From Blastopirellula marina (GTDB taxonomy: Bacteria; Planctomycetota; Phycisphaerae; Sedimentisphaerales; UBA12454), in contig DYLR01000003.1 in NCBI GenBank assembly GCA_020721975.1, forward strand, positions 1-36,400: 36,400 bases of DNA, written 5' to 3'. A model generated the notes under the pieces. It was not told the DNA's origin. It saw only the letters and a list, made by a program, of their open reading frames with translations, and did not search any database. A program made the translations under genes and the position numbers. Positions 19,370 to 27,616 of this stretch are shown piece after piece (the stretch's first letter is position 1; each line of letters starts with the position of its first letter).

Positions 19370-19389
19370 TTGTCGGAGTTGGCAGACAA
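19370..19389. promoter_or_regulatory. Inverted-repeat operator candidate upstream of the hydrogenase locus
   Basis: TTGTC-GGAGTTGGCA-GACAA. Confidence 0.25.
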
Positions 19390-19459
19390 CCTTCCGAAAT
19401 CGATTACCTGGTACTGTACATTTATTGAGAATAAAATCTAATCTTGAAGGAGCAGCCGT

Positions 19460-19843
19460 ATGGCCAAAATTTTGATTGTGGATGACGACCCTGATATGGT
19501 AGAGGCCTGCAAATCGATTCTTGAGATGAAAGGACACGATGTTGCCTTTGCGTACAATCGTGTTGACGGTATGAAGGCCGTACAGTCGTTTTCGCCGCAG
19601 TTGATGATGCTCGATGTTATGATGGAGCAGCCGGACGACGGTCTGGCGATGGCTCAGGAGCTTAAACGCAAGGGACATAAATTCCCGATTCTTATGCTCA
19701 CAAGTCTGTCGAAGGTTACCGGCCTTGATTACGGCAAAGATGACGCTGTTGTGCCGGTTGAGGATTTTCTTGAAAAGCCGGTAAGGCCTGAGACGCTTAT
19801 TTCAAAAGTGAACGGCCTTCTTTCAAAAAAGGAGAAGAAATAA
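19460..19843 (+). CDS. Stand-alone receiver-domain response regulator
   Basis: AKILIVDDDPDMVEACKSIL...LMMLDVMM...LMLTS...DFLEKPVRPETL; no output domain. Confidence 0.92.
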   Translation: MAKILIVDDDPDMVEACKSILEMKGHDVAFAYNRVDGMKAVQSFSPQLMMLDVMMEQPDDGLAMAQELKRKGHKFPILMLTSLSKVTGLDYGKDDAVVPVEDFLEKPVRPETLISKVNGLLSKKEKK

Positions 19844-19844
19844 A

Positions 19845-20366
19845 ATGTTAATTACCGAACGCGATCAGTTGAGGTCTGAAATTTCCCAGTTCGTAAAGAA
19901 ACACGGCGGTGATCGCAGCGCTCTTATTCCGGCGCTGCAGTATATTCAGCAGAAATACACGTATATCAGTGAATTTGCGATGCAGGCTGTTGCCGACGAG
20001 CTGGACATACACCCTGTGGAGGTTTATGGCGTTGTATCGTTTTACAGTTTTTTGGATTGCAGACCGAAGGGGCGATTTGTCATTCGTCTGTGCCGCACAA
20101 TAAGCTGTGAAATGCAGGGTAAGGACAGGGTTGCAAGACAACTTGAAAATGATTTGGGCATAAAATTCGGTCAGACCACGCCGGACGGGGCATTTACGCT
20201 TGAATATGCCAACTGTCTGGGCATGTGCGACCAGGGGCCTGCAATGCTGGTGAACGACCAGATTTTTTCAAAAGTTACACCTGAAAAAGTTCACGATATT
20301 TTGCAGGGCTGCCGCCAGGTGTTTGGCGCACACGCCATGCAGAGAAAGGAAGAGCATATAATATGA
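19845..20366 (+). CDS. NuoE/HydC/HndA-like [2Fe-2S] hydrogenase subunit
   Basis: HPVEVYGVVSFYSFLDCRPKGRFVIRLCRTISC...LEYANCLGMCDQGPAMLVND. Confidence 0.95.
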   Translation: MLITERDQLRSEISQFVKKHGGDRSALIPALQYIQQKYTYISEFAMQAVADELDIHPVEVYGVVSFYSFLDCRPKGRFVIRLCRTISCEMQGKDRVARQLENDLGIKFGQTTPDGAFTLEYANCLGMCDQGPAMLVNDQIFSKVTPEKVHDILQGCRQVFGAHAMQRKEEHII

Positions 20367-21553
20367 AGACTCCCTCAGACAGAAATTCGATGACATTTGC
20401 ATCAATTACTCCCAACGAAGGGCTGAAAATAGCGGTGGAAAAAGGCAGAATGGGCGTGCTGGGCGAACTGAGCGAGTCCGGCCTTAAGGGCCGCGGCGGC
20501 GCCGGCTTCCCGACCAGCGTAAAGTGGAATCTTGCTGCTGCCGCACATGACACCAAAAAGTATGTGGTCTGCAACGCCGACGAGGGCGAACCGGGGACGT
20601 TCAAAGACAGATTTATACTTGCCGAGTTTGCCGATTTGATGTTTGAAGGTATGACGATAGGCGGATTCACCATCGGCGCAGCCGAGGGTATCGTGTATCT
20701 GCGGGGCGAATATACTTATCTGCGGGGACATCTCGAAACTGTTCTGGAGCAGCGGCGCAAGGCAAAACTGCTGGGTAAAAACATACTCGGTAAGAAAGGT
20801 TTTAATTTTGATATCCGCATACAAATGGGCGCAGGCGCTTACGTCTGCGGTGAAGAAACAGCGCTCATTGAGTCGCTGGAAGGCCAGCGCGGCGAGCCGA
20901 GAAACAGACCGCCTTTCCCTGTGGATACCGGCTTTATGGGGCATCCGACCATTGTCAATAATGTCGAGACCTTTGCCTGGGTTGCATCAATTATCGTTAA
21001 GGGCGGCAAATGGTTTAAGCACATCGGTACGGAAAAATCAACCGGCCTGAAGCTGTTCAGTATTTCCGGCGATGTTGAAAGGCCGGGCGTTTACGAGTTT
21101 CCGATGGGTATTACCGTTGACCAGCTTTTGCGTGAGGTCGGCGGTGAAGGAGCTAAAGCCGTGCAGATAGGCGGAGCCTCCGGCCATTGTGTCCATCAGA
21201 AGGATTTCAGCAGAAAGATAGCTTATGAAGATATTCCTACAGGCGGCTCGGTTATCGTGTTTGGCCGGCAGCGGGATATGCTGGCGGTCGCTAAAAATTT
21301 CCTCGAGTTTTTTGTGGAAGAAAGCTGCGGTCAGTGTACGCCGTGCCGTATAGGCAATGAAAAACTGCTCGAGGGCGTGGAACTGCTGGAGAAGGGTTGC
21401 TGCTCGATGAAGTATCTGCGTGAGTTGTGTTCCCTGGGGGAAACAATGCAGATTGCAAGCAAATGCGGTCTGGGACAAAGCAGCCCAAACGCTTTCCTGA
21501 GTATTGTAAAACACTTCCAGGACGAAATAATGGGAAGAACAGCGATTGAGTGA
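20363..21553 (+). CDS. NuoF/HydB/HndC-like flavoprotein subunit, short form
   Basis: LKGRGGAGFPTSVKWNLAA, VCNADEGEPGTFKDR (FMN/NADH), ESCGQCTPCRIGNEKLLEG (4Fe-4S). ATGA overlap with the preceding gene. Confidence 0.95.
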   Translation: MKTPSDRNSMTFASITPNEGLKIAVEKGRMGVLGELSESGLKGRGGAGFPTSVKWNLAAAAHDTKKYVVCNADEGEPGTFKDRFILAEFADLMFEGMTIGGFTIGAAEGIVYLRGEYTYLRGHLETVLEQRRKAKLLGKNILGKKGFNFDIRIQMGAGAYVCGEETALIESLEGQRGEPRNRPPFPVDTGFMGHPTIVNNVETFAWVASIIVKGGKWFKHIGTEKSTGLKLFSISGDVERPGVYEFPMGITVDQLLREVGGEGAKAVQIGGASGHCVHQKDFSRKIAYEDIPTGGSVIVFGRQRDMLAVAKNFLEFFVEESCGQCTPCRIGNEKLLEGVELLEKGCCSMKYLRELCSLGETMQIASKCGLGQSSPNAFLSIVKHFQDEIMGRTAIE

Positions 21554-21625
21554 AAATTTTGGATTTTAGATTTTGGATTTTGGATTAAGAAGATTACAGA
21601 TTTAAGATTGCAAATTTAAGACACA
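21554..21625. repeat. 7-nt-period array between the NuoF-like and hydA genes
   Basis: AAATTTT|GGATTTT|AGATTTT|GGATTTT|GGATTAA then AGATTAC|AGATTTA|AGATTGC|AAATTTA|AGACACA. Confidence 0.85.
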
Positions 21626-21644
21626 ATTTATCATAGGAGCAGCT

Positions 21645-23564
21645 ATGTCAGAAGAAATAAAAACAGACAGAGCGCCGGTAAGTCAGCGGGCGCATAAGGT
21701 AAGTGCGGGAATCAACGGCGACGCCCTCGGTGCAAAGGTAACCGTTCAAATAGACGGCAATGAAATTAAAGTGCCGCTGGGAACTACGATTCTTGAAGCG
21801 GCCAACGAGCTGGGCATTCGTATTCCCACGCTGTGCAATCATGCGGACTTGTGTGTTGCCGGCGTATGCAGAATATGCGTTGTCGAAATTGAAGGTTCAA
21901 GGACGCTTCAGGCAAGCTGTGCGTATCCCATAACCCAGCCCATCAAGGTTAAAACACACAGCCAGAAGGTACGCCAGGCTCGCAGGCATATACTCGATTT
22001 GCTTTTGAGCAAACATTACGGCGAATGTTATGCGTGTTTCCGCAATAACAACTGCGAACTTCAGGCACTGGCAAAGGAATACGGCGTTGACTTTTTCCGG
22101 TTCGGCCATCCGTCCAAGCCGTTTTATGAAGTTGACCGCAGCAGCTATTCGGTCATACGCGATATGAATAAATGCATACTTTGCAGACGCTGTGTGCGGA
22201 CGTGTATCGATTTGCAGGAAGTCGGAGTTCTCGACGTTGAAAACCGCGGCTATCAAAGCAAGGTCGTTACCTATATGGACAAGCTGCTCGGCAGTGTTGT
22301 GTGCATCAATTGTGGACAGTGCATCAATCGCTGCCCGACCGGAGCTCTGCGGGCAAACGACCCGACCGATGAAGTATGGGCGGCTATCGACGACCCCAAA
22401 AAGCACGTCGTGATTCAAACCGCCCCAAGTCCGAGAGCTGCTATCGGCGAATGCTTCGGGCTTGAGCCGGGCAAGGCTCTTACGTTTGAACTGAATACCG
22501 CGCTGCGACAGTGCGGATTCGATAAGGTTTTCGATACGAACTTTTCGGCGGATTTGACTATTATTGAAGAAGGCACGGAACTGCTTTTGCGACTGTTCAA
22601 AAACCTGGTCAAAGGCGACCACAGCCAGCCTCTGCCGCAATTTACAAGCTGTTCGCCCGGGTGGGTGAAGTATATCGAACACTTCTATCCTGAACTTCTG
22701 CCGCACATGTCCTCGGCCAAAAGTCCTCAGCAGATGTTTGGCGCGGTTATTAAAACTTATTACGCTAAAAAGCAGGGGATAGACCCGAAAGATATTGTAA
22801 CAGTTGCGCTGATGCCTTGCTCGGCGAAAAAATTTGAATGCAACAGGCCTGAAATGTGCGACAGCGGGTACAAGGATATCGATTACGGCCTGACAACACG
22901 CGAAATGGCACAAATGATAAGCGAAGCCGGCATTGACCTGCCAAATCTGCCTAAGAGCGATTTTGACGACCCGTTCGGTACCGCGACCGGCTCAGGCATT
23001 ATTTTCGGCGCAACCGGCGGCGTAATGGAAGCTGCGATTCGCAGCGTTATCGAGCTTGTGTGCGGAATTCGCATTGAAAAATTGTTTGAACACGCCCGTG
23101 TTATGCCTGTGCGGGGTTTCGAGGGTGTGCGATACGCGGAGCTTGCCTTGCCGCAGATAGGGCCTGTGCCTGATTTGCTCAAGGGTCTGGTAAAGGACTG
23201 GGAATGGATTAAAGGCGCAACGCTGAAGGTCGGAGTATGCCACGGCACGGCCAACGCCAAGAAAGTGCTTGACGATATTAAGGCCGGCGGACAGTTCAGC
23301 CAGTGCCATTTTATAGAATTTATGGCCTGTCCCGGCGGCTGCCTGGGCGGCGGCGGTCAGCCGATACCGACAAGCCCGGAAATTCGTGCAGCCAGAGCCC
23401 GCGCGATTTATTCAGAAGACGAATCATACCAGATTCGCAAATCGCACGAAAACCCGGCTGTTGTGGAACTTTATCAGAAATTCCTCACCGACGGGCCTTG
23501 CGGACATATAAGCCATAAACTGCTGCATACGCATTATCTCTCCAGAGGCAAATATATTGCGTAA
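21645..23564 (+). CDS. [FeFe]-hydrogenase catalytic subunit, HydA/HndD type
   Basis: N-terminal [2Fe-2S] (CNHADLCVAGVCRIC), two 4Fe-4S motifs, H-cluster motifs TSCSPGWVKYIEHFYPELLPHMSSAKSPQQMFG, MPCSAKKFE, EFMACPGGCLGGGGQP. Confidence 0.97.
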   Translation: MSEEIKTDRAPVSQRAHKVSAGINGDALGAKVTVQIDGNEIKVPLGTTILEAANELGIRIPTLCNHADLCVAGVCRICVVEIEGSRTLQASCAYPITQPIKVKTHSQKVRQARRHILDLLLSKHYGECYACFRNNNCELQALAKEYGVDFFRFGHPSKPFYEVDRSSYSVIRDMNKCILCRRCVRTCIDLQEVGVLDVENRGYQSKVVTYMDKLLGSVVCINCGQCINRCPTGALRANDPTDEVWAAIDDPKKHVVIQTAPSPRAAIGECFGLEPGKALTFELNTALRQCGFDKVFDTNFSADLTIIEEGTELLLRLFKNLVKGDHSQPLPQFTSCSPGWVKYIEHFYPELLPHMSSAKSPQQMFGAVIKTYYAKKQGIDPKDIVTVALMPCSAKKFECNRPEMCDSGYKDIDYGLTTREMAQMISEAGIDLPNLPKSDFDDPFGTATGSGIIFGATGGVMEAAIRSVIELVCGIRIEKLFEHARVMPVRGFEGVRYAELALPQIGPVPDLLKGLVKDWEWIKGATLKVGVCHGTANAKKVLDDIKAGGQFSQCHFIEFMACPGGCLGGGGQPIPTSPEIRAARARAIYSEDESYQIRKSHENPAVVELYQKFLTDGPCGHISHKLLHTHYLSRGKYIA

Positions 23565-23633
23565 AGCGTTGAGCGTGAATAGTGAAGCGTCTTGCGAGAT
23601 ACGAGATACGCTTCACGAAATACGAGATACGTA
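23564..23633. repeat. 7-nt-period array with an internal perfect 9-bp inverted repeat
   Basis: AAGCGTT|GAGCGTG|AATAGTG|AAGCGTC|TTGCGAG|ATACGAG|ATACGCT|TCACGAA|ATACGAG|ATACGTA; GTGAAGCGT (23582-23590) vs ACGCTTCAC (23608-23616). Confidence 0.85.
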
Positions 23634-23637
23634 AATT

Positions 23638-24924
23638 ATGTCGGACAATCTGCAATATATCGAGATTTCTTCGGTTGCAGGCAAATATGGTTTGTCCGAA
23701 AATGAGAAAGTAGTTCTCGAACGAATAAATCAGAAGATTGCCGCCGGTCGCAGTCTTGACGAACTGATGACATTCCTTTTCGACAGTACTCGCGGCATCT
23801 GTCCGTGTGACCGGATAGGACTGGCATTTATTGAGGACGACGGGCGGCGGGTCGTAAGCAGATGGGACAGGGCCGACTATGCGCCGATGATTTTACAGCC
23901 CGGCTATACCGAAGACCTTGCAGGCAGCAGTCTGGAAAAACTTCTCAAAGGCGGTCAGGTCCGCATTATTCACGACATCCAGCGTTATCTGGCAGAACAT
24001 CCCGGCAGCAAAAGCACAAAGCTGATTGTGCGCGAGGGCGTCCGTTCAAGTATGACCTGTCCGCTGACTGTTGATGACAGGCCGATTGGTTTTTTGTTTC
24101 GCAGCTCAAGAAAACCTCACAGCTATACCGAGCATCAGGTCGAAATTCATGCAACGGTAGCCGAACGGCTCAGCCAGGCGGTTGAAAAGGCCTGGCTGAT
24201 TGAACAGCTTGGTCAGGCAAATAAGTCTTATCTTGATATGCTCGGTTTTGTAAGCCATGAACTGAAAAATCCGCTTTCGTCGATAATCATGGATGCTTCG
24301 TTGTTCAGCGGCGGATTTTTGGGAGCGGTAGAGCCTAAGCAGCTTGAAAAAGTAAAAAAAATATCCGCCAAGGCGGAGTATCTTCTTAATCTTGTGCGGG
24401 AATACCTTGACCTTGCAAGAATTGAAGACGGAATGATGAGGCTCAACACCCGTGAAAATGTCAATCTTGTTGGCGATGTGCTTGAACCGGCAATTGACAT
24501 TGTTCATTCTCAATTTGAGCTGCAACAGCAAAAATTTGAGAAATTTTACGCAGAAAATTTATCCCCTGTGCAGTGCGATGCGGAATTGCTGAAAATTGTC
24601 GCCGTGAATTTGCTGGCGAATGCCTCGAAATACGGCAATCGGGGCGGAATTGTAAGACTATCCGCAGAACAAATTGACGGAAAATCCCGTATAACGGTTT
24701 ATAATGAAGGCCCCGGTTTTACACCGGAGGATCGTGGAAAACTTTTCAAAAAATTCAGCAGGTTAAACGCCCCGCAGCATCTGCAAAAAAAAGGCACAGG
24801 CGTAGGATTATATACCTGCTGGAAGATAATTCAGCTTCACGGCGGAAAAATAGACGCCCGGTCCGAACACGGCAGATGGGCGGAATTTTGGTTTGAGATA
24901 AAAAATAAAAGCCTATCCGAATAA
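23638..24924 (+). CDS. GAF-domain sensor histidine kinase
   Basis: GAF-like N-terminus (ICPCDRIGLAFIEDDG...), LGFVSHELKNPLSSIIMD (H box), NLLANASKYG (N box), GTGVGLYTCWKII (G box). Confidence 0.92.
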   Translation: MSDNLQYIEISSVAGKYGLSENEKVVLERINQKIAAGRSLDELMTFLFDSTRGICPCDRIGLAFIEDDGRRVVSRWDRADYAPMILQPGYTEDLAGSSLEKLLKGGQVRIIHDIQRYLAEHPGSKSTKLIVREGVRSSMTCPLTVDDRPIGFLFRSSRKPHSYTEHQVEIHATVAERLSQAVEKAWLIEQLGQANKSYLDMLGFVSHELKNPLSSIIMDASLFSGGFLGAVEPKQLEKVKKISAKAEYLLNLVREYLDLARIEDGMMRLNTRENVNLVGDVLEPAIDIVHSQFELQQQKFEKFYAENLSPVQCDAELLKIVAVNLLANASKYGNRGGIVRLSAEQIDGKSRITVYNEGPGFTPEDRGKLFKKFSRLNAPQHLQKKGTGVGLYTCWKIIQLHGGKIDARSEHGRWAEFWFEIKNKSLSE

Positions 24925-24996
24925 CAGGGTCGTTGTGCGTTGTGAGGCATCGGGCTTTGCAGCCGACCGTAATAGAGCGGGTTATTCGGATAGGCT
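24910..24996 (+). ncRNA. Structured element with a perfect 16-bp closing stem directly upstream of hydG
   Basis: AGCCTATCCGAATAAC (24910-24925) vs GTTATTCGGATAGGCT (24981-24996); GGTCG/CGACC and a TCGGGCT-TTGC-AGCCGA hairpin inside. Confidence 0.55.
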
Positions 24997-25011
24997 ATAA
25001 GGAAAGATAAA

Positions 25012-26412
25012 ATGAATAAATCAACACAAACGGTAAATATTGATGAACAAAAAATATGGGATGTTCTAAAATCTTCGTCGCTGAAAGACGCATCGCGGGT
25101 GCGGGATGTTCTGGCCAAGTCTCGCAGGCTTAAAGGTCTTGACATGCATGACGTTGCGTCGCTCAGCACGATAAGCGATCCGCAGCTCCTGGCGGAGCTT
25201 TTCGATACGGCTAAATCCGTAAAAGAGGAAATTTACGGCAAAAGGCTGGTGTTATTTGCGCCGCTGTATGTTTCCAATCTTTGCGGCAACGAATGTCTGT
25301 ATTGTGCGTTTCGCGCAAAAAACAAGGCAGTTATCCGCCGTGCCCTCACGCAGCAGGAAATTGCAAACGAGGTTGAAATACTCGTCAAACAGGGGCATAA
25401 GCGGGTATTGCTCGTGGCCGGTGAATCGTATCCTCGCGAAGGTTTCGACTATATTCTCAAGTCAATCGATACCGTCTATGCGACCAAAATCGGCAGCGGC
25501 GAAATCCGCAGGGTGAACGTGAATGTCGCGCCGCTGAGCGTGGATGAATTCAAACAGCTCAAGGCTCGCCATATAGGCACATATCAGATTTTTCAGGAAA
25601 CGTATCATCACGAAACATATAACAAAGTTCACGTGGCCGGAAAAAAGAAGGATTACGACTGGCGAATTACTGCCCTTGACCGTGCAATGGAAGCAAAAAT
25701 CGACGACGTGGGTATCGGCGTTTTGTTCGGTCTGGCGGACTGGCGATTTGAAATTCTTGCGATGATGCAGCACATCGCGCATCTCGAGGCCAAATTCGGA
25801 GTCGGGCCGCATACGATTTCAGTGCCGAGACTGGAGCCTGCGACCGGAAGCGATATGAGCGTGCATCCGCCGCAGCCGGTGAGCGATATTGATTTTCGTA
25901 AAATCGTTGCAATTTTAAGGCTCGCTGTGCCATATACCGGCATAATTATGTCAACACGCGAAACGCCTAATATGCGGCGGGAAACTTTTGCGCTGGGCGT
26001 TTCGCAGATTTCAGCGGGCAGCCGAACCAATCCGGGCGGATACGCCGAGGGACAGGCAGAGGCGGAACTTGAACAGTTCAGTCTCGGCGACCACCGTTCG
26101 CTCGACGAGGTGATATGCGATGTTGCGTCGCTTGGTTATATTCCGTCGTTCTGTACGGCCTGTTATCGGCTGGGCAGGACCGGAGCAGATTTTATGGATT
26201 TGGCAAAGCCTGGTAAAATCAAGGAACACTGCGACCCGAATGCAATTTCCACATTTATGGAGTATCTCATTGATTACGCATCGCCGCAGACAAAAAAAAC
26301 CGGCGAAAAATTGATAGACACGATTTTGTCGCAGATTAACGAAAAGGCCGCCAGACTCACAAAAGCGATGCTCGAAAAGGTGAGGGCAGGCCAAAGAGAT
26401 GTGTATTGCTGA
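25012..26412 (+). CDS. hydG: [FeFe]-hydrogenase maturase HydG (radical SAM)
   Basis: CGNECLYC (CX3CX2C); C-terminal SFCTACYRLGRTGADFMDLAKPG. Confidence 0.95.
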   Translation: MNKSTQTVNIDEQKIWDVLKSSSLKDASRVRDVLAKSRRLKGLDMHDVASLSTISDPQLLAELFDTAKSVKEEIYGKRLVLFAPLYVSNLCGNECLYCAFRAKNKAVIRRALTQQEIANEVEILVKQGHKRVLLVAGESYPREGFDYILKSIDTVYATKIGSGEIRRVNVNVAPLSVDEFKQLKARHIGTYQIFQETYHHETYNKVHVAGKKKDYDWRITALDRAMEAKIDDVGIGVLFGLADWRFEILAMMQHIAHLEAKFGVGPHTISVPRLEPATGSDMSVHPPQPVSDIDFRKIVAILRLAVPYTGIIMSTRETPNMRRETFALGVSQISAGSRTNPGGYAEGQAEAELEQFSLGDHRSLDEVICDVASLGYIPSFCTACYRLGRTGADFMDLAKPGKIKEHCDPNAISTFMEYLIDYASPQTKKTGEKLIDTILSQINEKAARLTKAMLEKVRAGQRDVYC

Positions 26413-26413
26413 A

Positions 26414-26525
26414 AGATTTCTGATTTTAGATTTTAGATTTTGGATTTTGGATTGAAACCGCGGATTAACGCGGATTTACACGGATTTTTCTTAAATCTTA
26501 AATCTTAAATGTTCAATGTTAATGC
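26414..26525. repeat. 7-nt-period arrays flanking a CGCGGATTAA-type element
   Basis: AGATTTC|TGATTTT|AGATTTT|AGATTTT|GGATTTT|GGATTGA, then CGGATTAACG CGGATTTACA CGGATTTTTC, then TTAAATC|TTAAATC|TTAAATG|TTCAATG|TTAATGC. Confidence 0.85.
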
Positions 26526-26526
26526 T

Positions 26527-27594
26527 ATGCTTGATGAAAATATTACAATCACAGAAATAGAATCGTGGCTTCGGCAGGAAAACGCGGCAGAGCTTGAAAA
26601 ACTCTGGGCAGCGGCGGACCGGGTTCGCAGGGAAAATGTCGGCGACGAAGTTCACCTGCGAGGGCTGATAGAGATAAGCAATTACTGCGTGCGGTCGTGT
26701 GCTTACTGCGGACTGCGTAAGGAGAATAAGCAGCTCGACCGCTATCGAATGAGCGCAGAGGAAGTAATTGAATGCGCACATAAAGCGCATAAGCTCGGCT
26801 ACGGCACGGTGGTAATGCAGGCAGGCGAGGATTACGGCATCCGTGCGCAGTGGCTTGCCGATATTATAAAGACGATAAAAAACGAACTGCCGCTGGCGGT
26901 TACCCTGAGTATGGGAGAACGGCCGCAGGAAGATTTGTGTTTATGGCGCAAAGCCGGAGCAGACAGATATTTGCTGCGTTTTGAGACTTCCGATTTGAAA
27001 CTCTATAAATTGATTCATCCGGATTTGGCAAATAAAACTTCCGACCGTTTTGCAATATTGAAGTTTTTGCGAGAACTCGGCTATGAGGTCGGCGGAGGGG
27101 TGATGATAGGCATACCCGGGCAAAGCTGCGCCAGTCTTGCAAATGATATTGATATGTTCCGAAAATGTGATTTTGATATGATTGGCTCTGGGCCGTTTAT
27201 TCCCAATCTGCTTACGCCGCTGGGTACGGGCGAATTAAAGCCAGATATTGCCCCTGCGGACCAGGTTCCTGCAACAGAACTGATGTGTTATAAAGTTGTT
27301 GCACTTGCAAGAATTGTATGCCCGCAGGCAAATATCCCAAGCACAACGGCTCTTGCTACATTGAACAAGGAAACCGGCAGAGAGCTTGGTTTGTCTCGCG
27401 GAGCTAATGTGGTTATGCCGAACTGTACGCCGCTGAAGTATCGTGTAAAATATGAAATTTACCCCGGCAAGGCCTGTATAAATGAAACAGCCGAGCAGTG
27501 CCAGATGTGCCTTGCAGGCAGAATTTACAGTATCGCACGCACTATCGGCAAAGGACAGGGCGGAAGAATTCGAACACGGATTAACGCGGATTAA
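26527..27594 (+). CDS. hydE: [FeFe]-hydrogenase maturase HydE (radical SAM)
   Basis: GLIEISNYCVRSCAYCGLRKENKQLDRYRMSAEEV. ORF track starts at 26509, inside the repeat; Met at 26527 is the likelier start. Confidence 0.92.
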   Translation: MLDENITITEIESWLRQENAAELEKLWAAADRVRRENVGDEVHLRGLIEISNYCVRSCAYCGLRKENKQLDRYRMSAEEVIECAHKAHKLGYGTVVMQAGEDYGIRAQWLADIIKTIKNELPLAVTLSMGERPQEDLCLWRKAGADRYLLRFETSDLKLYKLIHPDLANKTSDRFAILKFLRELGYEVGGGVMIGIPGQSCASLANDIDMFRKCDFDMIGSGPFIPNLLTPLGTGELKPDIAPADQVPATELMCYKVVALARIVCPQANIPSTTALATLNKETGRELGLSRGANVVMPNCTPLKYRVKYEIYPGKACINETAEQCQMCLAGRIYSIARTIGKGQGGRIRTRINAD

Positions 27595-27616
27595 CACTGA
27601 TATTGCGATTGTTGAA

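Noticed and set aside
21897-22913. 338-aa antisense ORF inside hydA
   Set aside because: Shadow ORF opposite a well-conserved gene; no recognisable domain.
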